From Flavobacterium aquiphilum (lineage in GTDB: Bacteria > Bacteroidota > Bacteroidia > Flavobacteriales > Flavobacteriaceae), in the NCBI RefSeq assembly GCF_027111335.1, contig NZ_CP114288.1, positions 1,860,001-1,924,000 on the forward strand: 64,000 nt of DNA, written 5' to 3'. The notes beneath the pieces are model-generated. The model was not told the origin of the DNA, did no database searches, and saw only the letters and a list, made by a program, of their open reading frames with translations. Shown here in pieces: positions 34,441 to 42,477 of the stretch. The position numbers were made by a program, and so were the translations under genes. Every line of letters starts with the position of its first letter. Position 1 is the stretch's first letter.

Positions 34441-35859
34441 ATGTCAAGTAAACTGGACGAATCTTTCAGAGATACCATTGGAACTGTTGATAAAGAAGGC
34501 CACAGAAAGTATATTTATCCGAAAAAGCCATCGGGTAAATTTTATGATTATAGAAAATGGGTGAGCTATTTTTTATTGATCATTCTTTTTGTCAATCCAT
34601 TTATAAAAATAAATGGGAACCAATTCATGATGTTCAACGTTTTGGAACGTCGTTTTAATATTTTCAGTTTCCCTTTTTGGCCACAGGACTTTTATATTTT
34701 TGTACTGTTTATGGTCATTGGGGTTGTGTTTGTTATCTTGTTTACGGTTATTTTTGGTCGAATTTTTTGCGGTTGGATTTGTCCGCAGACGATTTTTATG
34801 GAAATGGTTTTCCGCCGTATAGAATATTGGATTGAAGGAGACAGGGGGGCGCAAATCCGTTTGCAAAAACAAGAATGGAACGGGGAAAAAATAAGAAAGA
34901 AAACTTTGAAATGGTTTATGTTTCTTGTGATTTCGTTTCTGATTGCCAATATATTTTTGGCGTATCTTATCGGTAGTGATGAATTATTTCGTTTGATTGA
35001 AGATGGGCCTTTGGCACATTCAAGCAGTTTTATTTCTTTATTGATATTCACGGGCGTTTTCTATTTTGTTTTTGCTTGGTTTAGAGAACAGGTTTGTATT
35101 ATTGCCTGTCCTTACGGAAGATTGCAAGGTGTGTTATTGGACAAAAAATCAATAAACGTTGCTTATGATTTTGTACGAGGTGAAAAAGAAGTTGGTAGAG
35201 CCAAATTTAATAAGCAGGAAGACAGGGCTGCCTCCGGAAAAGGCGATTGCATCGATTGTAAGCAATGTGTAAATGTTTGTCCGACTGGAATTGATATCCG
35301 TAACGGAGTTCAGTTGGAATGTGTAAATTGTACCGCCTGTATCGATGAATGCGATACCATAATGGAAAGTGTAGGACTGCCTAAAGGGCTTATTAGATAT
35401 GCTTCGGAAGATGAAATAGAGACTAAAGCCAAGTTTAAGTTTACTGCAAGAATGAAAGGGTACACTGCAATTTTGGTTATATTGGTTAGTGTACTCACAG
35501 GTTTATTGTTTTTAAGAACCGAAGTTGAGGCTACCATTTTGAGATTACCGGGGCAATTATATCAGCATAAAGGAGATAATATCAGTAATATATATACTTT
35601 TAAAATTATCAACAAAACCAATCATGATATCAAAGACATGAATTTTAGATTGGTTGGAATTAAAGGAACATTGAAAGTAGTTGGGGTTCAGGAATTAAAA
35701 GTTCCTATGCACGGAATGTCTAGCGGAACTATGTTTATTGAAATTAATAAGTATTTGTTGGAAAGCGACAGAACAAATCTGGAGATTGATCTGTATGAAG
35801 GGAATAAAAAAATAGAATCTACCCATACAAGTTTTTTAAGCCCGCGCAGTTTCGATTAG
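34441..35859 (+). CDS. ccoG: Cytochrome cbb3 oxidase accessory protein CcoG
   Basis: CcoG is a membrane-bound iron-sulphur protein that reduces Cu(II) for copper delivery to cbb3 oxidase. The 472 residues contain about five membrane helices and FGRIFCGWICPQTIFMEMVFRRIEYW near residue 104, where the conserved Cys pair lies. CIIACPYGRLQG follows near residue 219, then two 4Fe-4S motifs, CIDCKQCVNVCPTGID near residue 270 and CVNCTACIDECDTIM near residue 294. The C-terminal 100 residues form the FixG Ig-like domain on the periplasmic side. It follows ccoP across a hairpin and precedes ccoH. Confidence 0.94.
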   Translation: MSSKLDESFRDTIGTVDKEGHRKYIYPKKPSGKFYDYRKWVSYFLLIILFVNPFIKINGNQFMMFNVLERRFNIFSFPFWPQDFYIFVLFMVIGVVFVILFTVIFGRIFCGWICPQTIFMEMVFRRIEYWIEGDRGAQIRLQKQEWNGEKIRKKTLKWFMFLVISFLIANIFLAYLIGSDELFRLIEDGPLAHSSSFISLLIFTGVFYFVFAWFREQVCIIACPYGRLQGVLLDKKSINVAYDFVRGEKEVGRAKFNKQEDRAASGKGDCIDCKQCVNVCPTGIDIRNGVQLECVNCTACIDECDTIMESVGLPKGLIRYASEDEIETKAKFKFTARMKGYTAILVILVSVLTGLLFLRTEVEATILRLPGQLYQHKGDNISNIYTFKIINKTNHDIKDMNFRLVGIKGTLKVVGVQELKVPMHGMSSGTMFIEINKYLLESDRTNLEIDLYEGNKKIESTHTSFLSPRSFD

Positions 35860-35989
35860 GTTTAAGAGTAATCAAAAAAGACAAATAAAATAAATATTAA
35901 GATTAAGAGATGAAATCGCAATTAACAACAAGTTTGTTGCAAACAAACTCGAATAAATAAAAAGCGATACCATAAATGACCTATAACAA

Positions 35990-36463
35990 ATGAATTTTAC
36001 ATTTATGAAAATAAAAATTAATTGGGGGACTTCAATCGTGATTGCGTTCGTTCTGTTTATCAGCTTTATTATGTATTTTGTTTTAAAAGTACAGTCAGAC
36101 AGTAAGTATGACAACGAATTGGTGGTGGACGAGTATTACAAGCACGATGTCCATTTTCAGGATGAAATGGTACGAATTCAAAATGCACATGATTTAAAAG
36201 AAAAACCGGTGATTATTGTTGGTTCCAATGGTGTGACGGTTTCTTTTCCGGCAGTTTTTTCGCCAAAGGATATCAAAGGAACAGTCGCTTTATATAGAGC
36301 TTCCAATAAGAAATTTGATTTTCAAGTACCACTCGCTTTTACGGATTTAGCTTCTTTGTCTATTCCTAAGGATAAGTTTGTTGGTGGTGAATGGTACATC
36401 AATATGGAATGGAAATATAATGGTAAAGCCTATTTGACCAAACAAAAGATTTATATTAAATAA
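35990..36463 (+). CDS. ccoH: FixH/CcoH family protein
   Basis: CcoH is a single-helix membrane protein that stabilises cbb3 assembly. The 157-residue protein has one N-terminal membrane helix (INWGTSIVIAFVLFISFIMYFVL, residues about 9-31) followed by the FixH block KYDNELVVDEYYKHDVHFQDEMVRIQNA and a periplasmic beta domain ending KVY-like KAYLTKQKIYIK. The frame also has an ATG at 36005 (MKIKINWGTS), which may be the true start; most homologues I know begin this way. It lies 130 bases after ccoG. Confidence 0.86.
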   Translation: MNFTFMKIKINWGTSIVIAFVLFISFIMYFVLKVQSDSKYDNELVVDEYYKHDVHFQDEMVRIQNAHDLKEKPVIIVGSNGVTVSFPAVFSPKDIKGTVALYRASNKKFDFQVPLAFTDLASLSIPKDKFVGGEWYINMEWKYNGKAYLTKQKIYIK

Positions 36464-36577
36464 AGTTAGAGGTAGAAGTTAGAAATAAGAAGTTGTCTTA
36501 AACCTGTTTTTTGTAAGGTAATATCTTTTTTTTTAATTTTTAACTTCTAATTTCAAACTTTTAATTTCTAACCTCAA
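36464..36577. repeat. Imperfect inverted repeats of AGAAGTTAGAAAT-type words
   Basis: The left part (AGGTAGAAGTTAGAAATAAGAAGTT) and the right part (AACTTCTAATTTCAAACTTTTAATTTCTAACCTC) hold several complementary words such as GTTAGAAAT/ATTTCTAAC and AGAAGTT/AACTTCT. The gap may form a loose hairpin between ccoH and the SafE-like gene; no gene is present. Confidence 0.4.
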
Positions 36578-37279
36578 ATGCTTTACACGGCTTTTTTATT
36601 TGGTTTAATCAGTAGTTTTCACTGCATAGGAATGTGTGGTCCCATTGCTATGATGTTGCCTGTAGAACGAAATAATCCCGCAAAGAAAGTAATTCAAATC
36701 ATTACGTATCATTCAGGGAGGTTAACTGCTTATGGAAGCATAGGTTTGCTTTTTGGATTATTGGGCAGAGGTTTGTTTTTAGCAGGAATCCAACAGCAGT
36801 TGTCTATTTTTATTGGGGTAGCTATGATTTTGGTGATTTTAACTCCCGAAAAGATTTTTTCCAAATATAATTTTTCGAAACCGGTGTACGGTTGGATTTC
36901 AAAAATCAAGCAAAGTTTAGGTAGTCATTTCAAAAATAAAAGCTTCAAATCGCTTTTTATTATCGGGTTGCTTAACGGTTTTTTGCCTTGCGGAATGGTC
37001 TATGTGGCTTTGTTTGGAGCTATTGCCATGCAGAGCGCCGGTTTTGGAGTTTTGTACATGGTACTTTTTGGATTGGGAACCGTGCCTTTGATGAGTTTGG
37101 TAGTTTATATTAATTCGTTTCTGACCGTCGGCTTTCGGAATAATATTCAAAAAATTATTCCCTATGTTGGTATTGCGATAGGTATTTTGTTTATCCTAAG
37201 AGGACTGGGGCTAGGGATTCCCTATGTTTCGCCTTCCAACATGAGTTTGTTTGTACAAGAAAAAGCCAATTGTCATTAA
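36578..37279 (+). CDS. SafE/UreH-type membrane protein of the cbb3 cluster
   Basis: This 233-residue protein with about six membrane helices starts MLYTAFLFGLISSFHCIGMCGPI, where the HCIGMCGPI motif is the mark of the UreH_2 branch of the TauE/SafE superfamily. A second copy-like block FIIGLLNGFLPCGMVYVALFGAIAM lies near residue 127. Members in cco clusters are thought to help copper or haem handling during oxidase assembly; the cargo is not proved. It is the last gene of the cco series. Its final codons are part of a terminator. Confidence 0.85.
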   Translation: MLYTAFLFGLISSFHCIGMCGPIAMMLPVERNNPAKKVIQIITYHSGRLTAYGSIGLLFGLLGRGLFLAGIQQQLSIFIGVAMILVILTPEKIFSKYNFSKPVYGWISKIKQSLGSHFKNKSFKSLFIIGLLNGFLPCGMVYVALFGAIAMQSAGFGVLYMVLFGLGTVPLMSLVVYINSFLTVGFRNNIQKIIPYVGIAIGILFILRGLGLGIPYVSPSNMSLFVQEKANCH

Positions 37280-37291
37280 TTGGCTTTTTTT
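37261..37291 (+). terminator. Terminator overlapping the end of the SafE-like gene
   Basis: AAAAGCCAATT pairs with AATTGGCTTTT around a 6-base loop, followed by more T. The left arm encodes the last codons (KANCH), and the stop codon is in the stem, so it is a compact end to the cco operon. Confidence 0.88.
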
Positions 37292-37370
37292 ATGCTTTTC
37301 AAGCAAAATAAGTTTTAAAATCTAAACTCGATTTTTTAGTATGATGGCAAAAAAGCAAAATCTTTCCTTT

Positions 37371-37456
37371 TAGCCCCGACAGTAGCGAAAATCCTCTTGT
37401 CCTGTCTCGTCCCAAAAGACGAGAAGGACAAGAGATTATAGTGGATGGCGGGACAA
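37371..37456 (+). repeat. Structured intergenic repeat, first copy (plus strand)
   Basis: TAGCCCCGACAGTAGCGAAAATC precedes a strong two-part hairpin (CTCTTGTCC 37394-37402 with GGACAAGAG 37426-37434, inner TCTCGTC with GACGAGA and a CCAAAA loop), followed by ATTATAGTGGATGGCGGGACA. From memory, elements with this TAGCCC...AGCG...hairpin...AGTGGA...GCGGGA layout recur between genes of Flavobacterium; I could not check this by search. It shares the 416-base gap between the SafE-like gene and hemN with the copy at 37571-37640. Confidence 0.65.
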
Positions 37457-37570
37457 TGATTACTGAAAATGCCTAATTTTTCCTGCTCCAAAAATTAATA
37501 ATCGTATCCATGTTTAAGAGATTTTGTCGTTAGTGGATATTTTTTGATTAGACCTAACTTAAGGACGTAT

Positions 37571-37640
37571 AATAAAAAAGCGGGTACGCTTAGCACGACC
37601 CGCAGTCCCGTCTTTTGGGGCGAAGCCAAAAGCTCTCAAA
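37571..37640 (-). repeat. Structured intergenic repeat, second copy, and hemN terminator
   Basis: On the minus strand, CTTTTGG (37632-37626) pairs with CCAAAAG (37618-37612). GGGACTGCGGGT follows, and GCGGGT pairs with ACCCGC (37603-37580) before a run of T. The last hairpin is in the right place to end hemN, which finishes at 37696. The GCGGGAC/GGGACTGCGGG words suggest that this is the 3' part of the same repeat family as 37371-37456 in opposite orientation. Confidence 0.65.
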
Positions 37641-37695
37641 AAGGGTGAATTATAAATGAATTAAATCAAAATGATATTTTAAAAGTATCAATTTT

Positions 37696-39060
37696 TTAAA
37701 TAGTCATTGAAAACAGTGCCGTTTCAGGCGCTTTTCTTTTTAATCTTAAATCGAAGGCCATGCAAATGTTGCGGACATACGGTTTTCCTTCTTCAGTGAC
37801 AATGATTTTTTTGTCGCCAATAGTCAATAAACCGTCGTTTTCCATTTCTTTCAGCTGAATTAGAATATCTGGGATTTCAGAAACATAATTTGCCGAATCT
37901 TCCCAACTGGTTTCAAAATGGCACATTAGGTTCAGGATATGTCTCCTGATAATTAAATCTTCTGCAGATAATAAATGGCCTCTATAAACCGGCAATTGAT
38001 CGGTTTTTAATACTTCGTAATATTCTTCGATGGTTTTGACATTTTGAGCAAAACTGTACCAACTGTCGCTTATGGACGAAACACCTAAACCAATCATTAA
38101 TTGGGTTTTTGAGGAGCTGTAGCCCATGAAGTTTCGGTGCAATTTTTTATTGTCAAACGATTTGTATAAACTGTCTGACTTTAAGGCAAAATGATCCATG
38201 CCAATTTCGTAATACTCATTTTCAAAAAGCAATTCTTTTCCAACTTCGTATAATTTTCTTTTGGCATCATCTTTCGGAATGTCTTCATCACGGAATCCGC
38301 GTTGTCCATTTCCTTTTATCCACGGCACATGGGCGTAGCTATAGAATGCCAATCGATCAGGTTGTAGCGAGTTTGTTTTTTCAATCGTATCTATGACATC
38401 TTCTACTTCCTGAAAAGGTAAGCCAAAGATAATGTCATGTCCGATGGAGGTATAACCTATTTTTTTTGCCCAAAAAGTTACTTTGGCAACATTGTGGAAA
38501 GGTTGTATTCTGTGGATCGCTTGTTGTACTTTTTCGGAATAATCCTGAACGCCAAAACTCACTCTTCTGAAGCCCAAATCGTACAGTTTTTGCAAATGGG
38601 CAAGTGTGGTGTTATTGGGGTGTCCCTCAAAACTAAATTCAAATCCTTCGGCTTTTTCAGCAAGCGCGAATATCCCGTTTATTAAGTTTTCAAGGTTTTC
38701 TACGGAGAAAAAAGTTGGTGTCCCTCCGCCTAAATGGATTTCTTTAATTTTAGGTTTTTTCCCCAAGATATTGCGGTAAAGCGTCCATTCTTTTAGGACA
38801 GCCTCAATATATGGATTTTCGACGTAGTGGTTTTTGGTGATGCGTTTGTTGCAACCGCAAAAGGTGCACAAACTTTCGCAAAATGGAAGATGAATATATA
38901 AACTTATCCCTTCTTTGTCATTACTTTCCTGAAACGACCTTTTTAGGGTTTCTATCCAAAGTTCATTAGTAAATCCTGACTCATCCCAATAAGGAACCGT
39001 AGGATAACTAGTGTAACGAGGCCCAGGTACATTGTATTTTTGAATAAGAGAGGTTTTCAT
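37696..39060 (-). CDS. hemN: Oxygen-independent coproporphyrinogen III oxidase
   Basis: HemN is a radical SAM enzyme that makes protoporphyrinogen IX from coproporphyrinogen III without oxygen, for haem synthesis. The 454 residues match HemN rather than the shorter HemW. YTSYPTVPYWDE near residue 17 is conserved, and IHLPFCESLCTFCGC near residue 56 carries the CxxxCxxC iron-sulphur site and the following Cys typical of true HemN. HLGGGTPTF near residue 109 and IFGLPFQ come later. An Fnr-type box 54 bases upstream links it to the cco genes, whose oxidase needs haem at low oxygen. Confidence 0.96.
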   Translation of the reverse strand: MKTSLIQKYNVPGPRYTSYPTVPYWDESGFTNELWIETLKRSFQESNDKEGISLYIHLPFCESLCTFCGCNKRITKNHYVENPYIEAVLKEWTLYRNILGKKPKIKEIHLGGGTPTFFSVENLENLINGIFALAEKAEGFEFSFEGHPNNTTLAHLQKLYDLGFRRVSFGVQDYSEKVQQAIHRIQPFHNVAKVTFWAKKIGYTSIGHDIIFGLPFQEVEDVIDTIEKTNSLQPDRLAFYSYAHVPWIKGNGQRGFRDEDIPKDDAKRKLYEVGKELLFENEYYEIGMDHFALKSDSLYKSFDNKKLHRNFMGYSSSKTQLMIGLGVSSISDSWYSFAQNVKTIEEYYEVLKTDQLPVYRGHLLSAEDLIIRRHILNLMCHFETSWEDSANYVSEIPDILIQLKEMENDGLLTIGDKKIIVTEEGKPYVRNICMAFDLRLKRKAPETALFSMTI

Positions 39061-39113
39061 AATTTCGCATTTAATGTAAATGACAAAATTAAAAGGACTT
39101 TTTATAGATTAAA

Positions 39114-39127
39114 ATGATAATTGTCAT
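39114..39127. promoter_or_regulatory. Fnr-type palindrome before hemN
   Basis: ATGATAATTGTCAT (reverse ATGACAATTATCAT) has its centre at 39120.5. On the minus strand a perfect -7 element TAATTTTG ends at 39084, 36.5 bases from the centre, exactly as at ccoI and ccoS. The predicted transcript starts near 39079, about 19 bases before the ATG at 39060. Confidence 0.78.
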
Positions 39128-39154
39128 ATTTTCTTTGTTTGTGGCTATATACAA

Positions 39155-39182
39155 ACAAAGAGGTTCGTGTGAACCTCTTTGT
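39155..39182. terminator. Strong hairpin after the 39188 gene
   Basis: ACAAAGAGGTTC (39155-39166) and GAACCTCTTTGT (39171-39182) pair perfectly around GTGT. The T run on the plus strand is longer than on the minus strand, but the only gene that needs a terminator here is the minus-strand gene ending at 39188. Confidence 0.6.
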
Positions 39183-39187
39183 GTTTT

Positions 39188-39658
39188 TTATAGATTTTGA
39201 TTAATTATGGCAACCCATTTTTTTGCCAATTTGTGGTCTTCAAAGAGGCAATTAAAATCTAGATAATGGTTTTCGATATTGTAAATCGGAATCATTTCTT
39301 TTTTCATGGTGTTTTTATGCACGAGTTCTATTTCGACTTTTTCAATGATTCCTAATCTGCTTCGGGTGGTTTCAATTAGGTTGCAGAGGATAATATCTTT
39401 TAGATCTACAAAATAGGCAGTGTCTTTTTTATAACTGAAATCAATGAACAAAAAGCCTTTGTTCTTTTGGTCTATAGACAGGATTTTTTTGTTCTGTGTT
39501 TCAGTTAATTCAAAGTCGTAGTGATTGTTTTGGCTGTATTGTTTTTTTATCTCTTTTATTTTTGCCCTGTTCGTTATGTTGGAACGAAAGACTAAAGTTA
39601 TAGGAATACCTATTAAAATTGTAATTATTACGCCAATTATGGTTACAGATGTGTCCAT
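39188..39658 (-). CDS. Hypothetical protein with one N-terminal membrane helix
   Basis: This 156-residue protein starts MDTSVTIIGVIITILIGIPITLVF (membrane helix about residues 4-24), followed by a basic stretch (RSNITNRAKIKEIKKQ). The soluble C-terminal domain has alternating short strands (FELTETQNKKILSID, GFLFIDFSY, VDLKDIILCNLIETTR) and resembles a cytoplasmic PH-like or small beta domain. I recognise no family. It probably sits on the inner membrane with its C-terminal part in the cytoplasm. It is a separate unit with its own downstream hairpin. Confidence 0.65.
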   Translation of the reverse strand: MDTSVTIIGVIITILIGIPITLVFRSNITNRAKIKEIKKQYSQNNHYDFELTETQNKKILSIDQKNKGFLFIDFSYKKDTAYFVDLKDIILCNLIETTRSRLGIIEKVEIELVHKNTMKKEMIPIYNIENHYLDFNCLFEDHKLAKKWVAIINQNL

Positions 39659-39767
39659 TTTTTATTTTTTAGGATTAGATACAATGATTTTTTTTCCTGA
39701 TTCAGTTAGAATCAAGAATGGATTAAAAGTCGCTTTGACTTTAATAATTCGGAATCATGGTATTAAA

Positions 39768-40115
39768 TCACCAAAAATAATGGAAGGGAAAAAGTAAAAT
39801 CGAGACTTTGGAACATCTGTCGATGTCTTGGTCCGATAAAGCGATTTTGAGATCGTCTTCTTTAAAACTTGAATGTAAGGATATAGCCGTATTGAAGTTG
39901 TAAAAACTAGTTGGAATACGGTTGTTGTGTTTTACGTCTGGATTGCTCCTCTCTACAGTAGGTTGTATAAAGTGAGAAACGCTTAAACTTTCTTTGCTGA
40001 AAGCTGTCGCAGTATCTTTTTTTGAAGAAATCGTAGAATCGTGATTTGCACCAAAGGCAAGACTGAACTGAATCAGTAGTGCTGTGAATACGATAAATTT
40101 CCAAAATTTTCTCAT
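39768..40115 (-). CDS. Hypothetical secreted protein
   Basis: This 115-residue protein has a plausible signal peptide: MRKFWKFIVFTALLIQFSLAFGANHDS, with basic start, hydrophobic core and an A-x-A-like cleavage region near residue 22. The remainder is Ser-, Thr- and Asp-rich with no clear domain, and the C-terminus ends in the hydrophobic stretch VSILLFPFHYFW. I do not recognise a family. It stands alone between two minus-strand genes. The reading frame and signal peptide support a real gene, but with modest confidence. Confidence 0.5.
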   Translation of the reverse strand: MRKFWKFIVFTALLIQFSLAFGANHDSTISSKKDTATAFSKESLSVSHFIQPTVERSNPDVKHNNRIPTSFYNFNTAISLHSSFKEDDLKIALSDQDIDRCSKVSILLFPFHYFW

Positions 40116-40182
40116 ACTGCAAATGTAGAGAATAGACTTTGATCAGCAGAGTGTATTGTGGTAAATGAAAGTTAAAGTTGAT

Positions 40183-40217
40183 AAAAAAAAGCCTCAAACT
40201 TATTGGTTTTGAGGCTT
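40183..40217 (-). terminator. Terminator of the DUF349 gene
   Basis: On the minus strand AAGCCTCAAAACC pairs with a complementary arm around a short loop (plus-strand arms AAGCCTCAAA 40189-40198 and TTTGAGGCTT 40208-40217), followed by a long T run. Confidence 0.82.
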
Positions 40218-40238
40218 GATTCGATATTTAATTTGAAA

Positions 40239-42251
40239 TTAATCGAGGTTTAAATTTCGTAATTGTTTTAGTTTCTCCTTCCAAACATCTAAGCTCTCTT
40301 TGTGGATCGCAATGTTTTTTCGAACTTCTAATACAATTGAATTTTCTTTTTTCGAGTTCTTGGTATTGGCAAAAAACTGAATGTTGTTTTCCAATTGGAA
40401 AATTTCATTTTGCACTTCTTCGATTTTGCGCATTAAGAAAATCTTCTCGTTATCGAGTTTTCTGGTGTCGTTGCTTTCAGAAAGGTTTTCCATTCTGTTG
40501 GCAAAACGCATCATTTCAGTATCTTTTTTGCTTAAGCTTAATTTTTCGAATAAAGCATCAAGGATTTTGTTGAATTTCCCTTCGATATGTCTTCTTGGGA
40601 AAGGAACTTTTCCAAAGTTTTTCCAAGTTTCGATATGCAATTTGATGGCATCCAAATCGGTTTTGTGATCACCTGTCAATTGGAATTCTCTTAATGTTTC
40701 CAAATAGGCTTTCTTTTTGTCAAAAGCTTCTACTTCTTCAACATTTTCAACACTTTTGTGTTCTTTTAGTTTGTCGAAATAGTGGTTGCAAGCTTCTCTG
40801 AATTCATTCCAGATCTTATCGGAATATTTTCTTGGTACGTGACCAATTTTTTTCCAATCTTCCTGAATTTGTTTCATAATTGGAGTAGTGCTTGCAAAAT
40901 CGACACTTTCCTGTAATTCTTTGGCTTTTTTTACCAAAGCTATTTTCTTATTCAGGTTTTCGTTTTGATCTTTTTTGATGTCTTTGTAAAAAGAGTTTTT
41001 GAAGCTGTTGAAATTTCTAACGGCAGTTTTGAAAGCCAACCAAGTAGCTTCGTTAACATCGGCAGGGACTTTTCCTGCGGCGAAAAACTCAGAACGCAAT
41101 GCTTCTACTTTTTCAATTTGTGTTAGCCATTGTGAATGTGCATTTACTTTTTCGGTAGCTAAAACTTCAATTTTGGCAATAATTTCTTTTTTCTTTTCTA
41201 AATTTTCAATCTCAGTTCCTCTTAGCTTTTCAAACATTAATTCACGTTTATCGTGCATTTTTTTAGTCAGTTCGCTAAATTGGTTCCAAATTTCATCACG
41301 GTATTCTCTGGAAACAGGACCAATGTCTTCTTTCCAAATGCGGTGTAAATCCTGAAGTTCTCTGAAAGCTTTGTTGATGTCTGCTTCATTTAGCAATTCC
41401 TCAACGCGTGCTATTATTTTTTGTTTTTGTTCCAAATTGTATTTGAAATCAATATCTCTTGCTTCTCTGTCCAAGTGCAAATAATCATAGAAATTTTCTA
41501 CGTGAAAATGATAGTTGTTCCAAACGTGATTGTATTTGTCTTTTGGAATAGCTCCGGCATTTTTCCATCTTTCTCTTAATTCATTAAAATGATTTAAAGT
41601 GTCTTTGATGTTTGCTTGCGGATTGATCAGTTCTTTAAGTTCTTCTACAATAGCTAATCGTACTTCAAGGTTTGATTTTAAGTTGGATTGCAAACTTTTA
41701 AAGTGAGTATTTTTATTGTCTTTGTAGATAGTGTAATACTGATCGAACTTTGTTTTTAGCGGAGAATGATATTGGAATTCTTCGTTTGGATCTTGATTTT
41801 CATGATTGAATTCCTCTCTTTTTTCTTCAATGAGATGATTGTATTTGGCTAAAAAAGCTTTTTTGATTTCTTCAACATGCTCTTTTATAGACATCACCTT
41901 TTCATTTGTAACTAAATTTTTCAATTCATTTACAAGTTCATCCATAGGTAATGCCTCGTAATTAAGCATCGGGATATCGTGACGCTCTTTTAATGTTTCG
42001 TCTTCACTTTCTTCAGCATTTGTCTCAGCAATTGCATCAATTACATTCTGTTTTTCACTTTCTTCATCTTGATTCAAAATTGCTGATTCAGAAATAGGAT
42101 TTACTGTGTTTTCCTCTGCAACTGGAGAACTAATTTCGTTTTCAATTGTTGCATTCATTTCTGATTGAATTGTTTCTTGCAATTCATTGGCTGTTTTTCC
42201 ATCTATCTCATTTTCTTGAAGAGACAGGCTATCGTTCTTTTCTTCTAACAT
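40239..42251 (-). CDS. DUF349 repeat protein
   Basis: This 670-residue cytoplasmic protein from the ATG at 42249-42251 has an acidic, Glu-, Asn- and Ser-rich N-terminal 110 residues and then a long helical part with about five DUF349 repeats of roughly 75 residues. Each repeat has a W-(K/R)-x-(I/A)-G-x-(V/I)-P core, for example RWKNAGAIPKDKYNHVWNNY, DWKKIGHVPRKYSDKIWNEF and TWKNFGKVPFPRRHIEGKFN. The tail is coiled-coil-like. A longer frame to 42317 exists but the ATG chosen fits the repeat start better. The repeat is of unknown function and Bacteroidota copies are common. A terminator follows. Confidence 0.87.
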   Translation of the reverse strand: MLEEKNDSLSLQENEIDGKTANELQETIQSEMNATIENEISSPVAEENTVNPISESAILNQDEESEKQNVIDAIAETNAEESEDETLKERHDIPMLNYEALPMDELVNELKNLVTNEKVMSIKEHVEEIKKAFLAKYNHLIEEKREEFNHENQDPNEEFQYHSPLKTKFDQYYTIYKDNKNTHFKSLQSNLKSNLEVRLAIVEELKELINPQANIKDTLNHFNELRERWKNAGAIPKDKYNHVWNNYHFHVENFYDYLHLDREARDIDFKYNLEQKQKIIARVEELLNEADINKAFRELQDLHRIWKEDIGPVSREYRDEIWNQFSELTKKMHDKRELMFEKLRGTEIENLEKKKEIIAKIEVLATEKVNAHSQWLTQIEKVEALRSEFFAAGKVPADVNEATWLAFKTAVRNFNSFKNSFYKDIKKDQNENLNKKIALVKKAKELQESVDFASTTPIMKQIQEDWKKIGHVPRKYSDKIWNEFREACNHYFDKLKEHKSVENVEEVEAFDKKKAYLETLREFQLTGDHKTDLDAIKLHIETWKNFGKVPFPRRHIEGKFNKILDALFEKLSLSKKDTEMMRFANRMENLSESNDTRKLDNEKIFLMRKIEEVQNEIFQLENNIQFFANTKNSKKENSIVLEVRKNIAIHKESLDVWKEKLKQLRNLNLD

Positions 42252-42423
42252 TTTGTAAATGTTTAAGGTTTCTATTTTTTTACTAGCGAAAGATACTAAA
42301 GGTGCGCCAAAATACAAAATAAAACTTTGGTTAATAGTTTTGTTTTAAGGATAATTCTTTCTTTTTGGGTGTAATTTGTATTGTTTCTAGTTTGTTGTAT
42401 ATTGTTTTTAGGAAGGAGAAAAT

Positions 42424-42449
42424 AAAAAAAGTCCCGCCGAAGCAGGACT
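42424..42449 (-). terminator. Terminator of aroE with a UUCG tetraloop
   Basis: On the minus strand AGTCCTGC-TTCG-GCGGGACT forms an eight-pair stem with one G-T wobble closing a C(UUCG)G tetraloop, followed by seven T residues. Confidence 0.88.
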
Positions 42450-42477
42450 AAAGATTTTTATTTGTTTTTGATATTTT

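Noticed and set aside
34573..35051. Two overlapping minus-strand frames opposite ccoG
   Set aside because: Both are complementary-strand shadows of ccoG, a gene with clear iron-sulphur motifs.
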